Positions 18,052 through 26,570 are shown, counted from the stretch's first letter. The stretch is DNA of 48,395 bases from Candidatus Raymondbacteria bacterium RIFOXYA2_FULL_49_16 (GCA_001789205.1 MFYT01000047.1:1-48395), one strand, 5' to 3'. Numbers and translations are program-made. The notes: generated by a model from the letters alone, not told the origin.

Positions 18052-19076
18052 TATATAACGTCCGGATAAGGTTGCCCCTGCCCTGTTTGCTGGCAAAAGA
18101 GGCGAGTGTCTGTTTGTTGATAGCAAAATTGATCGTATCGCCGGACATGACAGACATGGCTGAAACAAGACGCGCCAATTCAACACAGTTAATGGAATCA
18201 TTGCTGATAAAAGGCAGACCCTGGAGCGTGCCAAGCAAAAGACCCGAGAGCCAGGCATCCCCTGCCCCTGCAGTATTGGCAACAAGTACTTTAAGCGAAG
18301 GCAGAAAGAGCCTCTGTTCACCTTCGCACGCATAGGCGCCCTTGCCACCGTTGGTTATTGTCATTTGTATCGCAGGGTTTGCTGCCTGGGCAGCCTGCGT
18401 ACATGCCTTGACTATCTTCTCAACCTTTTCCCTGCGCGAAATCCCTCCCAGCAGGGCCGCTTCATCTATGTTCACAGCAAGCAGATCGATATAGGTAAGC
18501 AGCTTCTTTTCCCTGACAATTTCCATTTCACCGGAAACAAACGAGGCTGCTGTAAAAGCCTGATGTTCTTTGGCGCGCTGCAATAGGCGTATGCGCGAAA
18601 CAAGCGGTACTTCCGGCGCTGCCAATACCATGCAACGGCCTTTTTTTTATTCTAAGAAGTGATGCGGCTTTGTCGATCATGGCAGGAGACACCAGATGGC
18701 TTGCACTTTTTTCTTCCGTGATGTTTCCGCCTGTGTGGTCTGGAAATTGATAACAGACCGCGAAAAGCGTTGCCGCGGTATTAAATACCCTGACATGCCT
18801 CAGGTCCATGCCCGATTCTTTCATGGATAAACGCATTGCCTGACCCACATCATCGTTGCCAACAGCACCCACGGGAAAGAATTTGGCTTTTAGGCCAAGT
18901 TCTCGTGACAACAGCGAAAAATAATGCATGATAATGTGCAGTTTGCAGAAGTCGCGTTGCGGGACCCGGGTTGCCATGCGGCTCTCGTTGCGGCCAAGGT
19001 CACAGTTGCCTTTGAGCCGGAAGATGATGCCCGACCCTATGCCGCCGGTTCCCAAAATGGTATCGAATACAGTCAT
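18044..19076 (-). pseudogene. PfkB-family sugar kinase split by a frameshift in an A8 run
   Basis: Two overlapping frames together give one ribokinase-family protein. The first (from ATG 19076) has the N-terminal part: 'GTGGIGSGIIFRLKGN', 'FPVGAVGNDDVGQ' and 'HLVSPAMIDKAASLLRIKK'. The second supplies the rest: 'LLAVNIDEAALLGG' and the signature 'NTAGAGDAWLSGLLLG'. The switch point is a run of eight A on the coding strand (18641-18648). Removing one base gives 1032 nt, exactly 344 codons, and a smooth '...LLRIKKGRCMVLAAPE' junction. So it is either a recent one-base insertion, a sequencing or assembly error, or a site of polymerase slippage. The ATG follows the NagB-like stop without a gap (TAAATG), and its end overlaps the PIG-L start by 8 bp. 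The predicted substrate is an amino sugar, from context. Confidence 0.85.
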
Positions 19077-19994
19077 TTACGCCTCGTAATATCCTGAAGC
19101 GCCAAAAAAATCCCAACCAGGATTCTCGCTTATGGGATGCTGGGCAGTTTCCACTGTGGCCGTTATGCATGCGTCTGGATGCTCCTGAAGCAGTGTCAGG
19201 GGATATTCCACTGTTGGCTGGGAAAATAGCGCCACGCGGAGCGCTGTCTGCTTCCAGGCGCCGGTATCGCTGAATACCCTGACCTTTTTTGCCGACAGAC
19301 ACTCTTTGACTCCCAAAGTGACGGACATGGGCGGTACAAATTGGTATGCTGCGCCAAAGCTTCTCTGGCCCAGGGTTATTATTGTATCCAGGTTATTATC
19401 CTGCACCCGTATGGAAGCATTACGCAGATCGTCCAGGGTTATTTTGCTAAAGGGATGACGCCGGGTCTGGTTATAGGCAATATGACCGTCTTGCCCCCAT
19501 CCGCCCAGGGTAATATCGATTGGCGCCTCTGCAATAGCCTTTTTTACAGCGTCGATTTTAGAAGGAGTAAGCCAGAAACGCTGGATTTCGGGGACCGCAT
19601 AGGCTGGATCAATAGGCCCATAAAAATATTGTTCCATGAATGTCCTGAAATTATAGGGATGCGCCTTTGGCAGAAGCTTTCCCTGCCAGTCGAGACACTC
19701 GTCCATATGAAAGACGAATAGCTTTTTCAGACTTATCTTCTCGCTATTTACCATGCGGGCAAAAGGCGCATACCACGACTTTGGACCACAGGGGACAATA
19801 GCACGCGTAGGTTGGTTGCGCTCGTTGCGGGATTTCACTTCACCAGCAAGTTCGCACGCCATTACCTCACCCATCTCAGCTGAATCTTTGACCAGTTTGA
19901 AAGGCACTTTTTTATCAGGATGGGTATTTAGCGCGCTTAAAGGTACCTGGCACCATTTGAACAACTCTTGCTTAGAAATTTGATATTCCATCAT
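19077..19994 (-). CDS. Glucosamine-6-phosphate deaminase-like (NagB/SIS-type isomerase)
   Basis: 305 residues. 'FVFHMDECLDW' corresponds to the NagB 'MDEY' motif, 'GGWGQDGHIAYN' to the conserved 'GIGxDGHIAFNEP' loop, and 'PPMSVTLGVKECLSAKKV' to the following 'ALTVGI' strand. The divergence from classic NagB (GGWGQ for GIGxD, DECL for DEYV) suggests a related aminosugar-phosphate substrate. The reaction is expected to be deamination plus isomerisation to a ketose phosphate in the cytoplasm. Two ATG codons are adjacent; the first has AAAGGA 7-8 bp upstream. It is the first gene of a three-gene operon whose promoter region contains a 31-bp palindrome shared with the divergent regulator gene. Confidence 0.85.
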   Translation of the reverse strand: MMEYQISKQELFKWCQVPLSALNTHPDKKVPFKLVKDSAEMGEVMACELAGEVKSRNERNQPTRAIVPCGPKSWYAPFARMVNSEKISLKKLFVFHMDECLDWQGKLLPKAHPYNFRTFMEQYFYGPIDPAYAVPEIQRFWLTPSKIDAVKKAIAEAPIDITLGGWGQDGHIAYNQTRRHPFSKITLDDLRNASIRVQDNNLDTIITLGQRSFGAAYQFVPPMSVTLGVKECLSAKKVRVFSDTGAWKQTALRVALFSQPTVEYPLTLLQEHPDACITATVETAQHPISENPGWDFFGASGYYEA

Positions 19995-20009
19995 AGCAAA
20001 TCCTTTCAG

Positions 20010-20040
20010 CTATGCTATTCTGTAGTACAGTATAGTATAG
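20010..20040. promoter_or_regulatory. 31-bp palindromic operator candidate
   Basis: Two 15-bp arms around a single central G (20025) match at 13 of 15 positions: CTATGCTATTCTGTA and, reverse complemented, CTATACTATACTGTA. It lies about 16 bp upstream of the NagB-like start, in the gap shared with the divergent GntR-type regulator. Binding by that regulator is inferred from position and symmetry. Confidence 0.7.
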
Positions 20041-20100
20041 CTTATAACATATTATAAATCAAGTCATTTATTCACTGTGTAATATTTTTATTGACTCTAA

Positions 20101-20118
20101 AGCATAGCATAGTATAGT
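20101..20118. promoter_or_regulatory. Second operator half-site with 5-bp repeats
   Basis: The sequence AGCATAGCATAGTATAGT repeats a (G/T)ATAG-like unit every 5 bp and matches the right arm of the 31-bp palindrome at 20010-20040. It sits about 20 bp before the regulator start, so it could mediate autoregulation or co-operative binding across the 86-bp gap. Confidence 0.55.
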
Positions 20119-20138
20119 TTTAATCAAATAGGATAAAA

Positions 20139-21203
20139 ATGCAAGGCAATCCCATTTCCAGACACAAATCCATGCCCATTAAAGAACAGCTGCGCCAATG
20201 GATACTCAACAGAATATCTTCAGGAGAATTAAAGGAAGGTGAACAAATCCTTTCTATCAACAAGATCGCCAAAGAATTTAAAATTGGCCGCGAAACAGTG
20301 CGGCTGAGCCTGGACTCGCTTGTGCAACAGGAAATTCTTAAGCCCAAACAGGGAAAAGGCTATTTTATCGCCCCCCGCGAACGCCGCATGCTCCGCGTCG
20401 GACTTTTCGCGAAAGTCGATGGTGTATATATCAGACCCGTGTACCAGGGACTCATGGAAGAACTGGGCCAATCTGCATCCGTATTGGTCATTGATACTCA
20501 GGCCCTCTACACCCCTGTTCAATCAATCATGGAGAACCTGGCCTACCACCATTCCATCGACCGGCTAATCATTGTTCCCCCGCGCGGCAGCGAAGAGGAC
20601 CTTAACCGGGAGATTGCCCCCTATCGACGGTCGTTCAGGATCGCATGGATCGTACGTTCACCAGTAACCGCAACAGACGCTTCATTCATCGCGGATGATT
20701 TCGCGTGCGTCACAGTGGCAATGGATTACTTTAAGGCAACCGCAATACAAACGTGCATCTACTTCTCTCGCAACGAAGAGGACCGCTCCACCTACACCAC
20801 CCAGCGCGCTTCGTTCAGGGACTTCCAGCGGAAAAAGGGAACAGCCGGGACCTTTGTGCGGAACTGGGAAGACATGGTGCCCCTCATTAAAAACGCACGC
20901 ACACACACCTCTGCCGCGCCTGTGGGCATTCTGGCGGAGAATGATATTGAAGCGGTCTTTCTGCTGACCCGGCTTCTCGCAAACGGCATAAAAATACCCT
21001 CTGAAGCTTCACTTATCAGCTGCGACAATTCACCCATTACCGACCTGGTATATCCCGCAATTACAACGGTTGATATCGGGTTCAGGGAACTGGGACGCCA
21101 GGCAGCCCTCTGGATCAAGGAAGACCTGTTCAAAAACGGGGCAGCGGCGCAAAGAAGATTTGTGGCTTCGCCTGTGCTGGTCAAAAAACAAACAACATTA
21201 TGA
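20139..21203 (+). CDS. GntR-family regulator with LacI/periplasmic-binding-like sensor domain
   Basis: 354 residues. A winged helix-turn-helix of the GntR type covers about 13-75 ('PIKEQLRQWILNRISSGEL', 'IGRETVRLSLDSLVQQ', 'KQGKGYFIAP'). The rest is a type I periplasmic-binding/LacI-like sensor ending in 'GILAENDIEAVFLLTRLL', 'SLISCDNSPITDLVYPAITT' and 'ELGRQAALWI'. This domain order is that of AraR-type regulators, which release the operator on binding a sugar. It is divergent from the NagB-like/kinase/deacetylase operon, and the gap between them holds the palindromes, so it is the likely local repressor with an amino-sugar or sugar-phosphate effector (inference). Its stop lies against the convergent phosphoesterase stop; the ends overlap by 6 bp. 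Confidence 0.9.
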   Translation: MQGNPISRHKSMPIKEQLRQWILNRISSGELKEGEQILSINKIAKEFKIGRETVRLSLDSLVQQEILKPKQGKGYFIAPRERRMLRVGLFAKVDGVYIRPVYQGLMEELGQSASVLVIDTQALYTPVQSIMENLAYHHSIDRLIIVPPRGSEEDLNREIAPYRRSFRIAWIVRSPVTATDASFIADDFACVTVAMDYFKATAIQTCIYFSRNEEDRSTYTTQRASFRDFQRKKGTAGTFVRNWEDMVPLIKNARTHTSAAPVGILAENDIEAVFLLTRLLANGIKIPSEASLISCDNSPITDLVYPAITTVDIGFRELGRQAALWIKEDLFKNGAAAQRRFVASPVLVKKQTTL

Positions 21204-22364
21204 CCCTGGAATGTCCGCTGTAATAAAAATAATCTCAGGAACGCTTCCAATGCGCACTGGCGGGCCCCACGTACCTGCGCCTGACGAAACAATGAGAGAA
21301 GTTTCGCCCTTGCGCACAAGCCCCCGATTGATACCAAAGATAGCTTTGGTAAGCACGCTTCCAGGCCACAGCTGACCGCCATGCGTATGTCCGCACAGGA
21401 GAAGATCGACCTGGTTCTCCTGGGCTTCCTTGAGTGCGGAGGGTTGGTGATCAAGAACAATTAATGGCAGCACAGACTCTGATTGCGAGACAATGTCCTT
21501 GAGTTCCAGCCGTTTCTGTCCCGTAAACCGTTCCTTGCTCTGGTCTTCCCTGCCAACAATGCGCAAAAAACCGCCAACAATCAGCATGCTGTCGCGCAGG
21601 ACCGTTATCCCATGCTCAACATAATACGCAATGGCCTTGTCCACGCCGCCAATATACTCATGGTTTCCTGTTGAGGCAAAAACACCCAGCGGTGCGGAGA
21701 GTCTGCGCAACGATTCGCCAATATTGTCCTGCACAACAGGAGTAATATCTTCGTCAACAATATCTCCGGGCATGAGAATAAGATCCGGTTTTTGCGCCAT
21801 GATAATGTTCACCATGCGGTCAAAACGCTTCTTGCCCACAATGGCGCCAAGATGTATGTCGGAAATTACAGCGATCCGGATTGAGCGAGGCGCTCCAGCG
21901 GGTTTTGTTGGCAGCGGTATGCTGTATTCAGTGGTACGTACATGGCACGCATTAACAAATCCTGCGCCCAGCAGCATTGCCACAAACAGAACAATGCCCT
22001 GTAAGGCGCGATATTTAAGCAGCGTATATCGGGCCGATCCAACCGCGGGTAAAAAGTGGGTCCAATGGTCAGCAAACCTGATACAATCCACGCACGCCGC
22101 AATAAGAAGGAAATACATGATCGCGGCCATCCAGAACGATCCCGTAAGCATGAGTGCGTCTGAAAAAGCGTTCCGATGCGCATGTTCAAGAAAACGGCCC
22201 ATAACATACGCAAACGCGAGGCAGATGAAAATGACACTATACAAAGGCCGTACTGCCGAGCCAAGTGGCATAGCCTGCCAACCTCGGACAAAGACATAAT
22301 AATTTGCCGACCCGTAGATGGCCAGGACAATGGAAAGGAAAATGACAAAATCGCTGGTGCGCAT
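21198..22364 (-). CDS. Membrane-anchored metallophosphoesterase (YkuE/YaeI-like)
   Basis: 388 residues. Four hydrophobic segments lie at roughly 4-26, 38-56, 70-93 and 122-140. The calcineurin-like domain follows with all five metal-site blocks: 'SDIHLG' (D169, H171), 'MPGDIVDED', 'STGNHEYIGG', 'LDHQP' and 'CGHTHGGQLWPG'. The family includes YkuE and the UDP-2,3-diacylglucosamine hydrolase relatives. The exact substrate is unknown. The membrane anchor plus exposed phosphoesterase suggests a lipid or envelope phosphodiester. No strong ribosome binding site is visible. It lies 44 bp downstream of the lytic transglycosylase in the same direction, so a shared transcript is possible. Confidence 0.9.
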   Translation of the reverse strand: MRTSDFVIFLSIVLAIYGSANYYVFVRGWQAMPLGSAVRPLYSVIFICLAFAYVMGRFLEHAHRNAFSDALMLTGSFWMAAIMYFLLIAACVDCIRFADHWTHFLPAVGSARYTLLKYRALQGIVLFVAMLLGAGFVNACHVRTTEYSIPLPTKPAGAPRSIRIAVISDIHLGAIVGKKRFDRMVNIIMAQKPDLILMPGDIVDEDITPVVQDNIGESLRRLSAPLGVFASTGNHEYIGGVDKAIAYYVEHGITVLRDSMLIVGGFLRIVGREDQSKERFTGQKRLELKDIVSQSESVLPLIVLDHQPSALKEAQENQVDLLLCGHTHGGQLWPGSVLTKAIFGINRGLVRKGETSLIVSSGAGTWGPPVRIGSVPEIIFITADIPGS

Positions 22365-22408
22365 GAAGGAAAAATATAGAAATTAGTCAGGGACAATGGC
22401 GAACAGCT

Positions 22409-23080
22409 TTAACCGGGGATTTTTTTCTTGTACGAATCGTACATTTTCATGATTTTTTTCACATAGTGCCGCGTTTCACCCGGAAGATTCGGCTGAACAC
22501 AGGTCCAGACATTGCCGCACCCCGCCTTTCCGTGGGCCTTGCGCACGGCCGTTGGGCCCGCATTGTACGAGGCAAACATAAACGCGTAGCGGTCACGGCC
22601 TTTTATCTCTTCCCATTTCATAAATAGTTTGTGGTCATAATGGATTCCCAAGGCAATATTGTCCCCCGGCCGCATGAGCGCGGAAGGGTTTGTCCCAAGC
22701 CACGAAGCTGTCTTAGGCATTATCTGCATGAGTCCCTTGGCCCCGCACCTGCTCATTGCCCGCTCCTCAAAACCGCTTTCAGCAAAAATCTGCGCTGAAA
22801 TGAGGCGCCAGTCAAAACCGTATCGCCGCGAATGCTTTTTGACAATAGGATCGTACCGTGATATTTTCCCCGGCCCCATGAGTGCAAAGATTTCGTCAGA
22901 GAGACTGCTCGAAACCGCGGAATCAGGACTGTTGTCCAGGCTCAGCCGGACCGAATCCGCCTGATCAGGCAGACCAGGAGGAGTCTCGTCTTTTTTTTCG
23001 CATGAAAATAGAAAGAGCGAGACCGCGATACAGATAAAAACCGGAAATAAACAAAACCCATGCAAGCGTATGACGGCCAT
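22409..23080 (-). CDS. Lytic transglycosylase lipoprotein (SLT domain)
   Basis: 223 residues. A lipoprotein signal ends in the lipobox LFSC (about residue 27). The SLT domain covers about 75-215 with the catalytic glutamate in 'ISAQIFAESGFEERAMS', then 'GAKGLMQIMPKTASWLG', 'NIALGIHY' and 'FASYNAGPTAVRKA', the usual four Slt70/MltC-type motifs. It cleaves the MurNAc-GlcNAc bond of peptidoglycan with formation of the 1,6-anhydro product, from the inner face of the outer membrane. It begins 2 bp after the DUF350 gene stop, so the two are coupled. Confidence 0.93.
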   Translation of the reverse strand: MAVIRLHGFCLFPVFICIAVSLFLFSCEKKDETPPGLPDQADSVRLSLDNSPDSAVSSSLSDEIFALMGPGKISRYDPIVKKHSRRYGFDWRLISAQIFAESGFEERAMSRCGAKGLMQIMPKTASWLGTNPSALMRPGDNIALGIHYDHKLFMKWEEIKGRDRYAFMFASYNAGPTAVRKAHGKAGCGNVWTCVQPNLPGETRHYVKKIMKMYDSYKKKIPG

Positions 23081-23082
23081 TG

Positions 23083-23316
23083 CTACATTTGTCCTATGAC
23101 ATATGCAAGGCCCAGGAGAAGAGCGGCAATGACAATTGCCGCGCCGGTGTTCTTGTTGTCAATCACCTCTTTTATAAGGTGTATCTTGGCCATTTTATCG
23201 ATAATAAACCATGATAAAAAGCATGAGACCGCGTAGACTGCCGCGCGCAGGACCATATAGGCGAAGTTGATTACGTAGGTGACGACAAGATCGAATGAAA
23301 TAGGTATTTGTTCCAT
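23083..23316 (-). CDS. DUF350-like small membrane protein
   Basis: 77 residues from the ATG at 23316, chosen because AAGGAGG lies 6 bp upstream; the frame stays open further but without a site. There are two hydrophobic segments (about 10-37 and 55-76, ending 'GAAIVIAALLLGLAYVIGQM'). The 'NTGAAIVIAALLLG' stretch is characteristic of DUF350/YjfL proteins, whose role in the envelope is poorly known. It is co-transcribed with the lytic transglycosylase, and its upstream region runs into the attL tRNA fragment. Confidence 0.8.
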   Translation of the reverse strand: MEQIPISFDLVVTYVINFAYMVLRAAVYAVSCFLSWFIIDKMAKIHLIKEVIDNKNTGAAIVIAALLLGLAYVIGQM

Positions 23317-23457
23317 GGAAGACCTCCTTTGAATAAAATAACCCAGACAGATGGGTATGTCAAACAAAACAAACTTCTGTCAGCGATTCTTCACAGTGTT
23401 CAGTGAAATCTATTTTCCTGTCAGGATTAAATTGTATATTTTAAGGCAAGAAAACAG

Positions 23458-23497
23458 GCGGGAGTAACTCAGTGGTAGAGTTCCACCTTCCCAAGGT
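23458..23497 (+). repeat. attL: orphan 5' half of tRNA-Gly
   Basis: Forty bases identical to positions 1-40 of the intact tRNA-Gly at 44399, then divergence at TTTCTTCCCAG. This is the left recombination junction. It is a non-functional tRNA fragment left beside what was probably the original tRNA promoter. Confidence 0.93.
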
Positions 23498-23539
23498 TTT
23501 CTTCCCAGAATAATATTTCGCGTACCGCTTTTAAAATTC

Positions 23540-23573
23540 AAGGGCTTACGTTTTCTGACGCAAGCCCTTTTCA
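23540..23573. terminator. Terminator hairpin between attL and integrase
   Basis: A 10-bp stem, AGGGCTTACG with CGCAAGCCCT (9 of 10 paired), has an 8-nt loop and is followed by TTTT on the + strand. On the - strand it is followed by a weaker T-rich stretch. It probably ends integrase transcription and may act both ways. Confidence 0.65.
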
Positions 23574-23578
23574 TTAAA

Positions 23579-23602
23579 GTCTCCAGGAAGTCTCCAAGAG
23601 TT
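23579..23602 (+). repeat. Left arm-type integrase site candidates
   Basis: GTCTCCA occurs twice, 11 bp apart (23579, 23590), the second as GTCTCCAAGAGTT. The same doubled motif in the same orientation occurs near the right end (44245, 44257). Tyrosine recombinases of this type use paired arm sites, so this placement supports the role. Confidence 0.6.
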
Positions 23603-24701
23603 ATGCAGAGAGTTTAAGTCTGTCTATTGGAACATCCACCTTGTCGACCGCCTTTTTGACATCCTCATCTCCAAGCGGCAGGTATCTGTCCATTAGAACC
23701 TCCAAGCTCAACCATCCCCCGGCAACCTGCACGGTTTTAATATCCACGCCGCTTCTAATCATGTTTACAGCAGCAGTTCTCCGGAACATGTGAACATTGA
23801 TGCCCTTCATCTTTAAACGCTCCGCAGCACGTGTTAAAGCCTGCAAGACACCATTTCCCCTCAATGGATGATAAACCATACCCTGGCTGGTTTGCTCGGG
23901 CCGGAAGAACACCCTTTTGGATTCAGGGGGGATATTGCGGAAGTAATCCATCATAGAAGATGGAATACAGAACACCCGGCCTTCTTCGGTCTTGCTCTCC
24001 CCATCCAGAAGATATAGCTTTTGTTCTGACAGACTGATATCTTCCGAATTCCGTAAGGATATGACCTCCCCTCTCCGGGTTGGGACCTTATAAATAAATT
24101 CCAACCAAGGTTGAAGATGAGAAGGCACTTCACGATACAGAGCCATGAACTCCTCAAATGAGACGATCCGGCGCTGAATATTTAACTCCGGCCTCAATTT
24201 CATTTTAGAAATAGGGTTGGTAGCAACAGATCCTCTTTCCTGACAGAAATTGAAAGCAGATTTAACAATCTTGATATAATTGTTAATCGTGGCCGGTCTT
24301 GGCGTTCGCTTATGGACGCTCTTCGTTGTTTCAATCGTGCGCAACCACGTATTGAAGCTGTCCTGGGATAGTTCGCTTATTGGAAGTTCACCCAGTTCCT
24401 TCAAGAGTGTCTGATAGATTGATTTGCTGGCCTTGTACCTTGGCGTGAATTGAAAATGATGCTCTTTGTAATATTCGAGCACATCCCGCACTTTTTCGAA
24501 TGTCAAAGATCGACCGTTTTCCGGTTTTTTCTCCCTGATTTGCTTCTTGAGTCCTTCCAACCGTGTCCGCGCCTCATAGAGAGTGCCTTCACAGGTTTCT
24601 CGAACTCTGCCGCAGCCGTCTACATGAGCCTCAAGGATGAATTTCCGTGGTGCCAGACGCCATATGCCTGGCTCTACCTTTGAACCGTGTATCTTACCCA
24701 T
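23601..24701 (-). CDS. int: Tyrosine recombinase (phage-type integrase)
   Basis: 366 residues from the ATG at 24701, which has GGAGG 6 bp upstream; the frame continues 14 codons further but without a site. There is an N-terminal arm-binding-like domain, a SAM-like core-binding domain (about 70-165) and the catalytic domain. Visible catalytic elements are the first arginine in 'VPTRRGEVISL', 'HMFRRTAAVNMI' (H-x-x-R) and the nucleophile tyrosine in 'LMDRYLPL'. The H/W position in box II reads 'GGW' instead of the more common 'GH'. The gene lies at the left end pointing out toward attL, as in many tRNA-targeting islands. It should catalyse integration and excision at the tRNA-Gly 5' half. Confidence 0.93.
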   Translation of the reverse strand: MGKIHGSKVEPGIWRLAPRKFILEAHVDGCGRVRETCEGTLYEARTRLEGLKKQIREKKPENGRSLTFEKVRDVLEYYKEHHFQFTPRYKASKSIYQTLLKELGELPISELSQDSFNTWLRTIETTKSVHKRTPRPATINNYIKIVKSAFNFCQERGSVATNPISKMKLRPELNIQRRIVSFEEFMALYREVPSHLQPWLEFIYKVPTRRGEVISLRNSEDISLSEQKLYLLDGESKTEEGRVFCIPSSMMDYFRNIPPESKRVFFRPEQTSQGMVYHPLRGNGVLQALTRAAERLKMKGINVHMFRRTAAVNMIRSGVDIKTVQVAGGWLSLEVLMDRYLPLGDEDVKKAVDKVDVPIDRLKLSA

Positions 24702-24775
24702 TTTGGCCTCCATTTCTGGAAGCATTAATGGAGATACCGGCAATTCCGGCTATAAATATACAGCGTATGATTAAC

Positions 24776-24976
24776 CTAATCAAGGAGTATTCCCTCCTCA
24801 ATTTTCGCCTCGACTTTTGCCGGATCAAACCGGATAAGCCTTCCGGCGCGGACGATAACGGATTTTAATTTTCCTTTGAATACCCAGTCTCGGATTGCAC
24901 GTTCTGTGACATTGAGCTTAGTAGCAAGATCATTGATGGTTAATAGTCTGCCGTTGATTGAATTCAAATTTTCCAT
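24776..24976 (-). CDS. Small helix-turn-helix protein, excisionase-like
   Basis: 66 residues. 'LLTINDLATKLNVTERAIRDWVFKGKL' followed by 'VRAGRLIRFDPAKVEAKI' is the MerR/Xis-type (HTH_17) DNA-binding fold. It lies 74 bp upstream of integrase in the same direction, the standard position of an excisionase or directionality factor. It could instead regulate integrase expression. Role inferred from family and position. Confidence 0.8.
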   Translation of the reverse strand: MENLNSINGRLLTINDLATKLNVTERAIRDWVFKGKLKSVIVRAGRLIRFDPAKVEAKIEEGILLD

Positions 24977-25136
24977 AACTGATACCTTTCCTACGTTTCA
25001 TAAAACCTCTTTGTTGATGTTGATTAATCTTGGGGTGAAATCGTTTGCTCCACCCCAAGTCTTGATTAAATCTCAGTCCTCGAAATACAGTGGTCATCTA
25101 AGGGTCTGCCTTATCAGAAGCCCCGGTTTCATCTCA

Positions 25137-26222
25137 TCAGGCTGCCAAGCTGTAGCTTTGAGTTGGCACATTGGCGATATCTCCATTAATCTCTCCCAGC
25201 CCCGCCCTTACAATTGGGATTACCGACTCCAGAATGGCCTGTACCACGTTGATCGGAATGGCGTTTCCGGCCTGTTTTTTCACTTGGTTATCTGAGACGA
25301 CGATCCTGAAGGAATCTGGGAATCCTTGCAGCCTCAGCATTTCCCTGGGGATTAATCTCCGTACCCCGTTCACCAGAAGGTAGTTCGACGAGGCGGTTGC
25401 CCGCAGCGCACACGAATACGCATTGGATGAAATGTGGCCCGAAATACTTTCATGCCATATCGAGGGCCGACACTTGGCCTTGTGTTTGGATTTCCTATCC
25501 TTTTTCTTTTCCGCTGACAAGTAATAGTCCTTCCGCACTCTTTTCTGCAGAATGCTTGAAAGAGGAACACGGACGATTTTCTTGTCCGGCCAAGGAAAAA
25601 ACACAGGCTTTCTGAAACCCACGATAAAGATCCGTTTTCTCCGTTGGGGCAATCCAAAATCAAGAGCGTTTAGCACCTGGTAATGAATGTTGTAACCGAG
25701 ACTTCTCAGCCTCCTGAGTATGATCCTGAATGGCCGTCCCTCATCGATCGTCACAAGGCGATTTACGTTCTCAAGTAGAAAGGCGAACGGACGCTTCGCT
25801 TTCAATATCTCCAATATATTGAAGAACAAGGTTCCGCGAGGGTCGCTGAACCCCTTCTGTTTGCCGATACCGCTGAATGGTTGACACGGAAAGCCCGCGA
25901 ACAGGATGTCGTGGTCAGGTATGTCTTGCGGACTCACCTTAGTAACATCAGCCGTGGGTACTTCGTTGAAATTCGCCTGATATGTCCTCTGTGCGTATTT
26001 GTCTATTTCACATGAGAATACACATTGGTGCGGAATATTGTTCTCGGCGCAAACATTGTTCATGGCGATCCTGAATCCGCCGATACCCGCGAAGATATCC
26101 GCGAATCTTATTACGTTACTACCGCCCTCATCATCGGACCGTTGATCCTGCAGAGAAATCTGAGGTTCTATAGTACCCGAAACTGGGCCTGTTTTATTTT
26201 CTTTCGCTGTTTTAAAATCCAT
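25137..26222 (-). CDS. DNA (cytosine-5) methyltransferase
   Basis: 361 residues. Conserved blocks in order: motif I 'FADIFAGIGGFR' (about 40-51, AdoMet binding), motif IV 'GFPCQPFSGIG' with catalytic Cys113, motif VI 'LLENVNRL', motif VIII 'LPQRRKRIFIVG', a short target-recognition region, and motif X 'KKQAGNAIPINVV'. It transfers methyl to C5 of cytosine in a specific DNA site. AAGGAG precedes the ATG by 6 bp. No adjacent restriction endonuclease is recognisable, so it looks like an orphan methyltransferase, perhaps protecting the element from host restriction or marking its DNA. The nearest nuclease-like genes are 8-10 kb away. Confidence 0.95.
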   Translation of the reverse strand: MDFKTAKENKTGPVSGTIEPQISLQDQRSDDEGGSNVIRFADIFAGIGGFRIAMNNVCAENNIPHQCVFSCEIDKYAQRTYQANFNEVPTADVTKVSPQDIPDHDILFAGFPCQPFSGIGKQKGFSDPRGTLFFNILEILKAKRPFAFLLENVNRLVTIDEGRPFRIILRRLRSLGYNIHYQVLNALDFGLPQRRKRIFIVGFRKPVFFPWPDKKIVRVPLSSILQKRVRKDYYLSAEKKKDRKSKHKAKCRPSIWHESISGHISSNAYSCALRATASSNYLLVNGVRRLIPREMLRLQGFPDSFRIVVSDNQVKKQAGNAIPINVVQAILESVIPIVRAGLGEINGDIANVPTQSYSLAA

Positions 26223-26345
26223 TTTAACTCCTTGTTATTCTTAATAGGCGCTTCGCGCCATCATGATTGGTTCATTTTTGAGGCCAGAATTGGCGATTAA
26301 AGGCAGGGGTATATCTGACCTACCCCTACCATATGACCGTCGATT

Positions 26346-26570
26346 CTACGATGAAAACTGATACTCTGGAGTACTGGTTTCAGACCTTCTATTCATGATC
26401 AGTGCCTTCGATATCTCAGACCGTATGATATTCGGAGATCGGTCTATTCCACCCCGGATAACGAATAACCGGCATGAGCCACTCGGGCAGGCTTCAATTA
26501 TATTGATGTTCCCACCTATGCATTCCCGACAATTTGCCTTGATTAGTTTCAATATTTCCTTTTTTGACAT
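26346..26570 (-). CDS. Small Cys-motif mobile-element protein
   Basis: 74 residues. The core is 'NCRECIGGNINIIEACPSGSC' split as CxxC and CxxxxC with a 'RLFVIR' tail. Proteins with this CxxC-x(n)-CPxxxCxLxxxR pattern are common in prophages and integrative elements, and the spacing suggests a zinc site. Function unknown. It overlaps the stop of the upstream 271-aa gene by one base (TAATG), so it is translationally coupled. Confidence 0.72.
   Translation of the reverse strand: MSKKEILKLIKANCRECIGGNINIIEACPSGSCRLFVIRGGIDRSPNIIRSEISKALIMNRRSETSTPEYQFSS

Noticed and set aside
18052-18348. Upstream extension of the PIG-L gene by about 99 residues
   Set aside because: The extension overlaps the kinase coding region, looks non-protein-like, and the ATG at 18051 is the usual coupled start.
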